Positions 7,704-15,485 of a stretch of 33,753 nt of DNA are shown piece by piece; within the stretch, counting starts at the first letter, position 1, and every line of letters begins with the position of its first letter. The notes beneath the pieces were generated by a model. It saw only the letters and a list, made by a program, of their open reading frames with translations, was not told the origin of the DNA and did no database searches. Position numbers and translations under genes: made by a program. Source of the stretch: Lachnospiraceae bacterium (lineage in GTDB: Bacteria; Bacillota; Clostridia; Lachnospirales; Lachnospiraceae); the NCBI GenBank assembly GCA_030524665.1, contig JAUNGL010000005.1:13907-47659 (forward strand), given 5' to 3'.

Positions 7704-7867
7704 GTTACTGTTCACGGGGGAGCTGTCCCGCGAGGTGTTCAGGTGCGGTTTCGCACCTGAATCCCGAGTTTTGAGGCGCGAAATCGCATGAAATGCGATT
7801 TCTGTGCATCGCGAAGCGTTGTTACTGGTCAGACGGCTGCCATTTGGGCAGACGTGTGAACAGTAAC
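7704..7867 (+). repeat. Complete dispersed repeat element with perfect 12-bp terminal inverted repeats
   Basis: GTTACTGTTCAC at 7704-7715 is the exact complement of GTGAACAGTAAC at 7856-7867. Inside are GTCCCGCGAGG, a perfect 8-bp hairpin (7740-7747/7752-7759), AATCCCGAGTTTTG, a perfect 10-bp hairpin with a GAA loop (7780-7789/7793-7802), CTGTGCATCGCGAAGCG, and a right-hand hairpin (7821-7867) that itself carries both end types. There is no open reading frame, so it resembles a MITE or a REP-like element. No target duplication is obvious. Confidence 0.85.
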
Positions 7868-7966
7868 GTCTTGGGCGCAGGAAGCTTTTATGCAGAGGTG
7901 CACTAATTCCCCGAAGTGTGTAGTTTGTGGTCCATGTGATGAAAGATAGTCTGGGGAGGGTACGAA

Positions 7967-8986
7967 ATGAAGTTAATCAGAACAGAAGATGCGGTAGGTC
8001 AGGTATTATGCCATGACATTACACAGATTATCAAGGGAGTCACGAAGGATGCGGTATTCCGAAAAGGTCATGTGGTTAAGGAGGAGGATATTCCGGTTCT
8101 TTTGTCAGTGGGAAAAGAACATCTGTATGTGTGGGAATGTGATGAGAGTATGCTGCATGAAAATGATGCGGCGGAGATACTGCGGGAGATCTGTCAGGGC
8201 GAAAATATGCATCCGTCTGAGGTAAAAGAGGGCAAGATCGAATTGATCTCAGATATTGATGGTCTGCTGAAAATTGATACGGAGAAGATGAACCGCATCA
8301 ATTCTCTGGGAGAGATTATGATCGCCAGCCGGCATGGAAATTTCCCGGTGCATAAAGGAGATAAACTCTGCGGAACAAGAGTCATACCGCTGGTCATTAA
8401 AAAGGAAAAAATGGAGGAGGCCGTACAGGCAGCTGGAGGGATTCCTCTGTTCCGGGTTTTGCCGTATCAGAAAAAGAAGGTTGGAATTGTTACTACAGGC
8501 AGCGAGGTATATAAGCATCGGATTGAGGATACCTTTACCCCGGTGGTGATTAGTAAGGTATTGGAGTATGGAGCGGAAATCGGAGGCCATGAGATATGTG
8601 ATGACAGTCATGAAATGATCACCGGGGCAATCAAAAAGCTTTTGGCAGAGGGCTGCAATATGATCCTGTGTACCGGAGGCATGAGTGTGGACCCGGATGA
8701 CAGGACTCCGCTGGCTATCAAAAACGCAGGCGTAGAAGTGATCACCTACGGAGCCCCGGTATTGCCGGGGGCAATGCTTATGCTCTCTTATTATGAAGGG
8801 GATATCCCGGTGATTGGTCTTCCGGGCTGTGTGATGTATGCCAAGAGGACAGTGTTTGATCTGATTTTGCCGCGTATCATGGCAGGCGAGAAGATCACTG
8901 TGGAAGAGATAAACCGGTTGGGAGAAGGCGGTCTTTGTCTGTCGTGTCCTGTTTGTCATTTCCCGAACTGTGGTTTTGGAAAATAA
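7967..8986 (+). CDS. MoeA/MogA-like molybdopterin-binding protein
   Basis: This 339-residue protein has a molybdopterin-binding domain at about 171-305: VGIVTTGSEV, the helix DDSHEMITGAIKKLL, CTGGMSVDPDDRTP and the PVIGLPGCVMYAKRTVFD loop, as in MoeA and MogA. The first 160 residues (MKLIRTEDAVGQVLCHDIT) look like the MoeA-type N-terminal region but are shorter, without the usual complete set of four MoeA domains. Proteins of this design occur with XdhC factors and MocA-like transferases in aldehyde oxidoreductase loci, probably presenting or handing over molybdopterin. The C-terminus CLSCPVCHFPNCGFGK has four cysteines, suggesting metal binding. GGGGAGGG precedes the ATG. It is followed after 52 bases by the XdhC-family gene, probably in one operon. 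Confidence 0.85.
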   Translation: MKLIRTEDAVGQVLCHDITQIIKGVTKDAVFRKGHVVKEEDIPVLLSVGKEHLYVWECDESMLHENDAAEILREICQGENMHPSEVKEGKIELISDIDGLLKIDTEKMNRINSLGEIMIASRHGNFPVHKGDKLCGTRVIPLVIKKEKMEEAVQAAGGIPLFRVLPYQKKKVGIVTTGSEVYKHRIEDTFTPVVISKVLEYGAEIGGHEICDDSHEMITGAIKKLLAEGCNMILCTGGMSVDPDDRTPLAIKNAGVEVITYGAPVLPGAMLMLSYYEGDIPVIGLPGCVMYAKRTVFDLILPRIMAGEKITVEEINRLGEGGLCLSCPVCHFPNCGFGK

Positions 8987-9038
8987 ATGAAAGTTTAGCT
9001 GACATAAAATACAGATATGACAGGGGCAGTGAATTGAG

Positions 9039-10097
9039 ATGAAAATGATAGAATTATATGAGCGAATCCGTGAATGCGGAAGCAGTCAGTCAGGTATGGT
9101 TCTTACAGCGATTGATCCGGAACTGCTGGGGGAAAAGGCTCTGGTTTCAGGAGGAAAGGTACTCTGGGAATCATCAGACGGCGGTTTTTTTTCACAGAAC
9201 TGTGAGGAGGCGGCTGCATTGCATGAAACCGGTGTATTTTGTATAGCCGGGAGACGGGTTTTTTGTGAATTGATCGGATATGGCAGGCGGATGGTGATCT
9301 GCGGCGGCGGTCACGTTGCCATTCCCATTATCAAAATTGCCAGTATGGTAGGTTTTGAGGTGACAGTAATTGAGGACCGGACACAGTTTGCACAGAATGC
9401 ACAGCAGGCCGGGGCGGATCATGTGATCTGCAATGCGTATGATGTGGCTTTGGATGAGATCAAAGGAGATTTGGATACCTATTTCGTAATTGTCACACGG
9501 GGACACAGACATGATCAGGCCTGTCTGGAGAAAATTGCCGCCAAGCCGCATGCTTATATTGGTATGATCGGCAGCCGCAGGCGCACCAGGATGGTGATGG
9601 ATCTGCTCGCGGAAAGAGGAACATCCAGAGAGGTGTTGGATCAGGTGTATACGCCTATTGGACTGGATATCGGTTCGGAGACTCCGGCAGAGATCGCAGT
9701 AGCTGTACTGGCGGAGGTGATACAGGTGAAGAGTCGGAGCCAGAGAGCAGGAGGTTATCCTAAGGAAATTCTGAAAGCTATGTTGGAAGACGAGCAGCTC
9801 CCGGGTGCTGCGGCTGTTCCCGACAGGCCCAGAGCGTTAGCTACGATTGTAAACAGGGAGGGTTCTGCGCCCAGAGAAGTCGGATCCAAGATGGCCGTTT
9901 TTGAAGATGGAACTATTGCGGGTACAGTCGGGGGCGGACTTTCAGAGGCAGAAACTATCCGAAAGGCGGTGTCGATGCTGCAGGGAGGAGAGACAAAACC
10001 GTATCTGCTCCATTCTGATATGACAAATGAGAAAGCAGAAGAAGAGGGTATGGTGTGTGGCGGAATTATGGATATCATCATAGAACCTGTGTATTAG
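9039..10097 (+). CDS. XdhC/CoxI-family molybdenum hydroxylase maturation factor with swapped domain order
   Basis: The 352-residue protein has a Rossmann domain first (about 85-215; CGGGHVA at 88-94, VIEDR at the end of the second strand, IGMIGSRRRT) and the XdhC/CoxI domain last (about 265-350; RALATIVNREGSAPREVGSK, GTVGGGLSE). Standard XdhC proteins place the CoxI domain before the Rossmann domain. XdhC binds molybdenum cofactor, protects it during sulfuration by a NifS-type desulfurase, and delivers it to xanthine dehydrogenase-type enzymes. The nearby desulfurase and molybdopterin-binding genes fit that role. The ATG at 9039 follows a weak upstream site, and an in-frame ATG two codons on is also possible. 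The annotation as a maturation factor is firm. Which hydroxylase it serves is not visible here. Confidence 0.88.
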   Translation: MKMIELYERIRECGSSQSGMVLTAIDPELLGEKALVSGGKVLWESSDGGFFSQNCEEAAALHETGVFCIAGRRVFCELIGYGRRMVICGGGHVAIPIIKIASMVGFEVTVIEDRTQFAQNAQQAGADHVICNAYDVALDEIKGDLDTYFVIVTRGHRHDQACLEKIAAKPHAYIGMIGSRRRTRMVMDLLAERGTSREVLDQVYTPIGLDIGSETPAEIAVAVLAEVIQVKSRSQRAGGYPKEILKAMLEDEQLPGAAAVPDRPRALATIVNREGSAPREVGSKMAVFEDGTIAGTVGGGLSEAETIRKAVSMLQGGETKPYLLHSDMTNEKAEEEGMVCGGIMDIIIEPVY

Positions 10098-10327
10098 TGC
10101 AGCCGCTGCTTCACTGGTCATCGAACCGACGAAAACGAATGCCATAACAAGGAAACTGTCGATGGCGGAAGATGCAGTGGGATGTTTACGGGCAATCATT
10201 GCGGTAAGGAGAAAACGGGGTTTTGTTCTGTGATATCTGAAAAAATGGATACCACTGGATAAAGCCCTGTATTTTTTAAGACATTTAACAGTTTTTAATC
10301 AGAATAAATACTAAGGAGGAAGCGGGC

Positions 10328-13315
10328 ATGAGAAGGAAGAAGTCGCAGTGGAAAAAAGCAGCGGCAGCTGTGTTGGCGGCAGCGATGGTATTGCAGAATG
10401 GTTTTTCAATAACTGCAGGGCGTGCTTTGGCACAGGAGGAAACAGAGGGTATGGAATTGCGGAAGCTGACCGCACCGGTGCTTCGGACAGAAGATGGATC
10501 GGCTTTCTCTGCCCGGCTGAGGATCGGAGACTGGCTGGATTACGGGGATTATGAAATAGAGCGCGCGGATATTCCCGGGACAGCTTATTTTTTCTATATT
10601 ACAACTCAGGATATGGATGGGACGGTGATCAATGACGATCAGCTGGCGTACTGTATTCAGTCTTATTTTCTGACGCCTTTGCCTGGGGATCACAGCGATG
10701 ATATGACGGATCAGGTTTCGGCGGTCGGAGATAAGAAAAATCTGCATAAGGTAATCTATTATGGGTACGGCGGTGAAGGTTACGAGGCGGATGAGTTTGT
10801 TGCGTTTCTTGTGCAGACGGATGCAGAATATTATAAGAACGTGTATACTGCATTGAGTGAAAGTGAGCAGGCGGAACTCTGTTATATTCTGACTCATGCA
10901 GCGGCAAGCTATGCTTATTTCACGGATGGGACACCTTTTGATGAATATATCCGGCTTCAGTTCGAGCTTAAATATGGAGAGACCTGGGAGGAGGAATTGA
11001 TTCACTTCACGGAGCAGGAGCTGGAGAAGGCGAAGATCACAGACGGCGATATGAACCTCTTCGGTGCGACCTACGGGATGAATCCTGCGGGAATTGCTCT
11101 GACAAAAGGCTGGTATCAGCTTCTGAGCAGCAAAAAGGAGCCAGGACTGAGTGTTACTGCGAACGATGGAGTTTATACATTCTATGGAAATGAAAGGAAT
11201 GACGAACTGGAGCTGACATTTGATGTTCCGGATGGTTTTAGCTGTACCATGCTCAGAAGCGGCGGAGAGGCGGAGAATGTCCCGGAAGGTACAGAAGTGA
11301 CTGTCCGTCCCGAGGAGAGCTTTGCGTTTACATTTACGGATGAAGCTGTTTCTTCAGAGCCAGGCGGTATTTCAGAATTGACTGTACCGGTGGAGGGAAC
11401 CCTGTCAGGGGCCGAACAGGAAGTCTGGAATCTTGTTTTGCTGCAGACGAATAAAGGGACTGACACAACAATCGTAAAGCGCCAGCAGGATATTGCGGCT
11501 GTTTCCATGCTGGATGCCGGAAGAACAGAGTTGAGCTTCGCGATAGAAATGCAGAAGGGTTCTGTCTCGGTCACCCTGACAGATGATACGAATCAGGCAG
11601 TGCAGGGTGCCGAATTTGGCGTTTACTATGATGAGGGATGCAGTAAGCCCGTGCAGCAGGATGGTGAAGCAGTCCGGATGATAACCGGTTCAAAGGGCGA
11701 CGCATATCTGGAATGTGTCATCAACCAGGAGTTGCAGGAAAATGGAGGCAGGCTGTATGTGAAAATGCTGACGGCACCGACCGGTTATCTTATGGATGAG
11801 GAGGTTCATTGTATAGAGATCGATCAAAATGCAGCGAGCATGGCTGAACGTGAAACAACATCCGTGAGCGGTGCAGTGAGCTGGAAGGTTCCGGAAGGGA
11901 CCGTGCTGCCGAAAGAGGTCAGCGTAGAATTGCAGCAGGATGATGAAACAGTTGATACGAAAATCGTGACAGCGGATGATGACTGGAGCTACGAATGGGA
12001 TCAACTGCCGAGATACTGCACGGAGACGGACGGCAGTGCTGCGGAATACAAATATGGTATTGAAATAGCGCCGATAGAAGGTTATGATACAATGGTCGAC
12101 GGCTATGATGCAATAAATACGATTACCGGAGAAACCAGTGTAAGCGGTCAGGTAATCTGGCACGACCATGATGATGCGGATGGGCTGCGTCCGGAAAGTC
12201 TGACGATAGATCTCTATCGCAGCCAGTATCTCCCTGATCCGGAACATGACGGAGAGCAGGAAAGTGTGACTGAGAATCTCCATCGTGAGGATGTTCCGGT
12301 TGACAGTGTGCAGATCAGTGAAGCTGATGACTGGAAGTATAGCTTTGATGGTCTGGACCGATACAGTGTGGATGGAAAGGAAGAGTACGTTTATACGGTT
12401 GGTGCGCAGGTACCGGAAGAGTATACATTTGAGCCGGAAGGGGATCAGCTTGTGGGGACACATACTGCCTCCGCTTCGGTGGACATTGAAGGGATTGTAA
12501 ATCTGAACGGCGGGGATCTGAAAGATGGAGAATATTCTTTCGAACTGACGCAGGTGACGGATGAAACCGGTGAAACTGAGGTGGAAAATGGAATCCACAG
12601 GACAGCGGTGAATGATCTGGACGGAAAGGTTGTATTTCCGGATATCATCTGTACAGAGCCCGGAACGTATTATTTCCGGATTACAGAAATAACGGCGCCA
12701 GCCGGGGACGAGGGAATCCTGGAGCAGATGGAAGACGAGAGGACAGCGGCGCCGACGGAAGACGAAGAAACGTTAGTGGAGACAGAAGACGAGGGAACTA
12801 TGGCGTCGGCAGAAGACGAGGAAACCAGGGCGCCAGCCGGGGACGAAAGAACCGCGATGCTGATGGAAGACGAAGAAACCTCAGCGCAGACAGAAGACGA
12901 GGAAACCAGGGTGCCGGTCGGGGACGAAGGAACGCCGATACAGGCAGATGAGAAGGATGCGCTGAAAGCGGCAGCATATATTGCAAAGGTAGAAGTGACT
13001 GTCGGAGGGGAAAACATGGATCAGCTGGAAGCAGAGGTTACATATCCGAATGGACAGCCTGAATTTGAACATGTATATACTGTATCTGATATGGAAACAG
13101 AGACAGAAGCCCGGGACGAGGCGGGCGAATCTGAAACTGAGATGAAAACAGAGGCGGAAAACACGGAGAACATAGAGGACACGGAATCAAAGAATGCTGA
13201 ATCAGAAAGCACAGAGAATACAGAAGCAAAACACAGCACAGTGATACCATTTCTGATTTTGATGATTATTATAGTGTTCATCATCTTTATTTGGCGAAAC
13301 AGGCACAGAAAGTAA
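10328..13315 (+). CDS. Large surface adhesin: thioester domain, CnaB-type repeats, split isopeptide-linker domain, C-terminal membrane anchor
   Basis: This 995-residue protein starts with a signal peptide (RRKKSQWKK then a hydrophobic run, cleavage near ALA-Q). A thioester domain follows: YCIQ at C109 and VQTDA at Q163 match the paired Cys/Gln motifs that form an internal thioester able to bond host proteins. A SpaA-like fold (about 411-505) and two CnaB-like units starting TSVSG (about 512 and 604) form the stalk. A pilin isopeptide-linker-like domain starts at about 735 and resumes at about 885. Between its halves lies an acidic nine-residue repeat block (794-874). The end has a transmembrane helix and RNRHRK, but no LPXTG motif was seen, so sortase anchoring is unlikely. 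AGGAGG at 10315-10320 sets the start. Host-contact function is inferred from domains. Confidence 0.85.
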   Translation: MRRKKSQWKKAAAAVLAAAMVLQNGFSITAGRALAQEETEGMELRKLTAPVLRTEDGSAFSARLRIGDWLDYGDYEIERADIPGTAYFFYITTQDMDGTVINDDQLAYCIQSYFLTPLPGDHSDDMTDQVSAVGDKKNLHKVIYYGYGGEGYEADEFVAFLVQTDAEYYKNVYTALSESEQAELCYILTHAAASYAYFTDGTPFDEYIRLQFELKYGETWEEELIHFTEQELEKAKITDGDMNLFGATYGMNPAGIALTKGWYQLLSSKKEPGLSVTANDGVYTFYGNERNDELELTFDVPDGFSCTMLRSGGEAENVPEGTEVTVRPEESFAFTFTDEAVSSEPGGISELTVPVEGTLSGAEQEVWNLVLLQTNKGTDTTIVKRQQDIAAVSMLDAGRTELSFAIEMQKGSVSVTLTDDTNQAVQGAEFGVYYDEGCSKPVQQDGEAVRMITGSKGDAYLECVINQELQENGGRLYVKMLTAPTGYLMDEEVHCIEIDQNAASMAERETTSVSGAVSWKVPEGTVLPKEVSVELQQDDETVDTKIVTADDDWSYEWDQLPRYCTETDGSAAEYKYGIEIAPIEGYDTMVDGYDAINTITGETSVSGQVIWHDHDDADGLRPESLTIDLYRSQYLPDPEHDGEQESVTENLHREDVPVDSVQISEADDWKYSFDGLDRYSVDGKEEYVYTVGAQVPEEYTFEPEGDQLVGTHTASASVDIEGIVNLNGGDLKDGEYSFELTQVTDETGETEVENGIHRTAVNDLDGKVVFPDIICTEPGTYYFRITEITAPAGDEGILEQMEDERTAAPTEDEETLVETEDEGTMASAEDEETRAPAGDERTAMLMEDEETSAQTEDEETRVPVGDEGTPIQADEKDALKAAAYIAKVEVTVGGENMDQLEAEVTYPNGQPEFEHVYTVSDMETETEARDEAGESETEMKTEAENTENIEDTESKNAESESTENTEAKHSTVIPFLILMIIIVFIIFIWRNRHRK
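12707..12949 (+). repeat. 27-bp minisatellite, nine units, in frame within the adhesin gene
   Basis: Nine consecutive units of nine codons follow the pattern Asp-Glu-(Glu/Gly/Arg)-Thr/Ile-four variable residues-Glu/Gly/Asp, for example DEETRAPAG and DEETSAQTE. Units differ by point changes, and unit number could change by slippage without shifting the frame. Confidence 0.9.
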
Positions 13316-13461
13316 GCATTTTTGCAACTATTATCACCCGAAGTGTGTGACCGCCTGCAGCCTGTATGGCTGAACTGTAACGGATTGACAGGACTGTAAT
13401 TCCAGGTATTGGCGTAACGTAAACAGAAGCAGTGATTGAGAGTGTAAGAGAAGGACGGAAG

Positions 13462-13713
13462 ATGACAGCAGGCATTGTTGAGGTAGATGTCCATGGTATG
13501 AATGTGGAAAACGCTGTGAGGGAAATCGGGCAGCAGGTGCAGAGAGCAGGAAGCAGCGTATACCGCATTCGTGTCATTCATGGATATCACGGAGGAACGA
13601 GAATCCGAAATGGGATTTGGGAGGAATTCAGCTATGGACGGGAGCCGAGAGTAAAAAGGATAGAAATGGGCTCCAACCAGGGGATTACGGAGCTGGTTTT
13701 GAGAGAATTTTAG
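13462..13713 (+). CDS. Small stand-alone Smr-domain-like protein
   Basis: The 83-residue protein contains VEVDVHGMNVENAV and YRIRVIHGYHGGTRIRNGIWE, the DxHG and HGxGxG-type motifs of Smr domains, ending with a short strand-helix region. Smr domains bind or nick nucleic acid, and some act in ribosome rescue or mismatch-related repair. Stand-alone forms are short like this one. The second motif reads HGYHGG, not the usual HGxGxG. The ATG at 13462 is preferred because AAGGA lies 7 bases upstream, while a GTG at 13432 would add ten residues. It follows the adhesin after 146 bases and precedes the metallo-hydrolase by 86 bases. The biological target is unknown. Confidence 0.75.
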   Translation: MTAGIVEVDVHGMNVENAVREIGQQVQRAGSSVYRIRVIHGYHGGTRIRNGIWEEFSYGREPRVKRIEMGSNQGITELVLREF

Positions 13714-13799
13714 TGAGGTTACAAGTGAAAACTGGCATAAGCAGAACCAGTCATCGGATGAAAGTGGAAGGAATAGAAAAAGAAAGGATGGAAAAGATT

Positions 13800-14417
13800 A
13801 TGAAGCTGACATGGATAGGGCATTCCTGTTTTAAAGTGGAATCGAAAGAGTATACGATAATTCTGGATCCATATGAGGATGGCTATGTGCCGGGATTGAC
13901 ATCGATGAGAGAGGAAGCTGATCTTGTATTATGCAGTCATGGGCATGGTGACCACAATGCGCGGCAGAATGTAGTGCTTCGCGGGGAAAAGGAATCGCCG
14001 TTTACGATCACCCGGATAGAGACGTATCATGATGACCAAAAGGGTGCACTCCGCGGTACAAATCTCATACATATTCTGGATGATGGTGTGTGCAGGATCG
14101 CACATCTGGGGGATCTGGGATGTGAATTGGAGCCGGAACAGCTGGAACAGCTGAGGGACCTGGATGTAGTGCTGGCACCGGTCGGAGGTTATTATACGAT
14201 CGATGCAGGACAGTGCCGGAAACTGATCAGCCAGATCCAGCCGAAAGTCGTGGTACCGATGCATTACCGGGGAGACGGATTTGGATTTGATGTGATCGGG
14301 ACAGTCCAGGAATATACGGAACTTTGTTCTGATACAGTAACATATGACGGCAGTGAGCTTGAAATCACAAAAGATATGGCAGCACAGACTGCGATTCTCC
14401 AGCCGAAAAATAAATAA
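13800..14417 (+). CDS. Metallo-beta-lactamase-fold metal-dependent hydrolase (UPF0173-like)
   Basis: This 205-residue protein begins MKLTWIGHSCF, typical of the short UlaG/UPF0173-like branch of the metallo-beta-lactamase fold. The metal motif SHGHGDH places H47, H49, D51 and H52. IAHLGDLG provides the bridging aspartate, and VVVPMHY supplies the last histidine. These enzymes hydrolyse phosphoesters, lactones or similar small substrates in the cytoplasm, and the substrate here is unknown. The frame is open upstream to 13617, but homology begins at the ATG at 13800. An ATG four codons earlier (13788) is possible. It is probably co-transcribed with the Smr and HD genes on either side. Confidence 0.85.
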   Translation: MKLTWIGHSCFKVESKEYTIILDPYEDGYVPGLTSMREEADLVLCSHGHGDHNARQNVVLRGEKESPFTITRIETYHDDQKGALRGTNLIHILDDGVCRIAHLGDLGCELEPEQLEQLRDLDVVLAPVGGYYTIDAGQCRKLISQIQPKVVVPMHYRGDGFGFDVIGTVQEYTELCSDTVTYDGSELEITKDMAAQTAILQPKNK

Positions 14418-14540
14418 AGATCTGATGGAAAGCAGTTGTGTAAAGTATGATGCGTGTCTCGCAGTAAAAAAGGTGACTGTTCAAGACTCTATGATTCCCT
14501 TAAAGGGCAGAAAGAGCCGAAGATTTTGCAGGGAGAAAGT

Positions 14541-15302
14541 ATGGACGCAGAAAAATTATTTCTGGATTACGCCGGACGGTATGACCGGAGCAATGGGAAA
14601 ATTGAACTGAAAATTGTGCATACGCTTGCAGTGGCAGATGTCATGGACAGGCTTACGGAAGCACTGCAGCTTAGCGGGCGTCAGCGCCGTCTGGCACATA
14701 TTTGCGCAGTGTTTCATGATATTGGAAGATTCGAGCAGGTGCGGAGATACGATACATTTCTGGATCACCTGAGTGTGGACCATGCAGAGCTTGGATGTGA
14801 GGTACTGGAACAGGAAAAGCTCCTGCGGGAGCTTCCTGAGATGGAGCAGCGTATGGTGTTGACAGCGATCCGAAACCACAATCGTTTTCAGATCGAGGAA
14901 GGACTGGAGGGAGAGACACTGCTTCTGTGCAAGCTGATCCGTGATGCCGATAAATGTGATATTTTCCGTGTATTTGCCTGTGAAGATATGGTGGATACGA
15001 TGGGAGAGACAGAGGAGCAGGTGGCACAGGAGACAGTTACGGATGAGGTCTACGACAGTATTTTTCAACATCGGTGTGTAAAAAAGGAAGTGAGGAGAAC
15101 TGGACTGGATAAATGGGTCTCCTTTCTGGCATTCTTTTTTGACCTGTATTTCAAAGAAAGTATAAAGCTTCTCGCAGAGAACCGATATTACCGCAAGCCG
15201 TTTGATCGGGTGGTTTTTACAGATCCGGAGACAGAAAGGCGTGTAAAGGAAATTCTGCAGGAAATAGAAGATTATATTACGTCAGAGCTCATGGAGAAAT
15301 AA
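14541..15302 (+). CDS. HD-domain metal-dependent phosphohydrolase
   Basis: The 253-residue protein has the HD signature: H27, FHDIGRFEQ with H59-D60, NHN near 113-115 and a later DADKCDIFR aspartate. HD hydrolases cleave phosphoesters of nucleotides or similar compounds using bound metal. Sequence alone does not show the substrate. The ATG at 14541 has GGGAG at 14531-14535, and the frame is open to 14454 without family sequence. It follows the metallo-hydrolase by 123 bases. No transmembrane segments or sensory domains are seen, so it is a cytoplasmic enzyme. Its fold matches the third domain of the 4877-6544 fusion only at the superfamily level. Confidence 0.82.
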   Translation: MDAEKLFLDYAGRYDRSNGKIELKIVHTLAVADVMDRLTEALQLSGRQRRLAHICAVFHDIGRFEQVRRYDTFLDHLSVDHAELGCEVLEQEKLLRELPEMEQRMVLTAIRNHNRFQIEEGLEGETLLLCKLIRDADKCDIFRVFACEDMVDTMGETEEQVAQETVTDEVYDSIFQHRCVKKEVRRTGLDKWVSFLAFFFDLYFKESIKLLAENRYYRKPFDRVVFTDPETERRVKEILQEIEDYITSELMEK

Positions 15303-15331
15303 AACAGGATTTACGAGGAAGAAGCAGAATA

Positions 15332-15455
15332 GTTACCGTTTACGGGGCAGCTATCCCGCGAGGATTATCCTGCCCGCCTTATGGGCAGAGTGCAGAGTGT
15401 ATGGATTCGGAAAAGCAGATGTCAGCTGAAGCTGCCGCGAATCCCGTGAAAAACT
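15332..15455 (+). repeat. Copy of the dispersed repeat, left part with diverged right side
   Basis: GTTACCGTTTACGGGGCAG, CTATCCCGCGAGGATT and a CCTGCCC...GGGCAG hairpin match the copy at 252. A GTCAGCTGAAGCTG palindromic stretch and AATCCCG follow. The right terminal repeat is not found. It fills the gap upstream of the hydrolase-rhodanese gene. Confidence 0.65.
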
Positions 15456-15485
15456 CACAGAAGTGGTTCTGAATCAGGAGAGAGT

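Larger units (their letters stand above)
7491..7966. other. 476-bp intergenic region: promoter candidate plus repeat elements
   Basis: The part next to the methyltransferase is very AT-rich and holds a plus-strand promoter candidate at 7521-7549. From 7632 to 7867 it is made of one degraded and one complete copy of the dispersed repeat. No coding frame with family similarity was seen. The downstream gene has GGGGAGGG as ribosome site at 7953-7960. Confidence 0.7.

Noticed and set aside
10098-10199. Minus-strand segment with a membrane-helix-like translation (AIDSFLVMAFVFVGS)
   Set aside because: It is short, without a ribosome site or neighbouring pieces of a gene. A gene remnant is possible but unsupported.
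11690-12598. 302-codon open frame on the minus strand
   Set aside because: It lies wholly within the adhesin gene, has no family-like sequence or ribosome site, and follows from that gene's codon use.
12707-12949. Regularly spaced repeats considered as a CRISPR array
   Set aside because: Units are contiguous, in frame, coding and without unique spacers.
12670-13017. Serine-rich minus-strand frame of 115 codons
   Set aside because: It is the antisense of the 27-bp minisatellite and has low complexity only because of the repeat.
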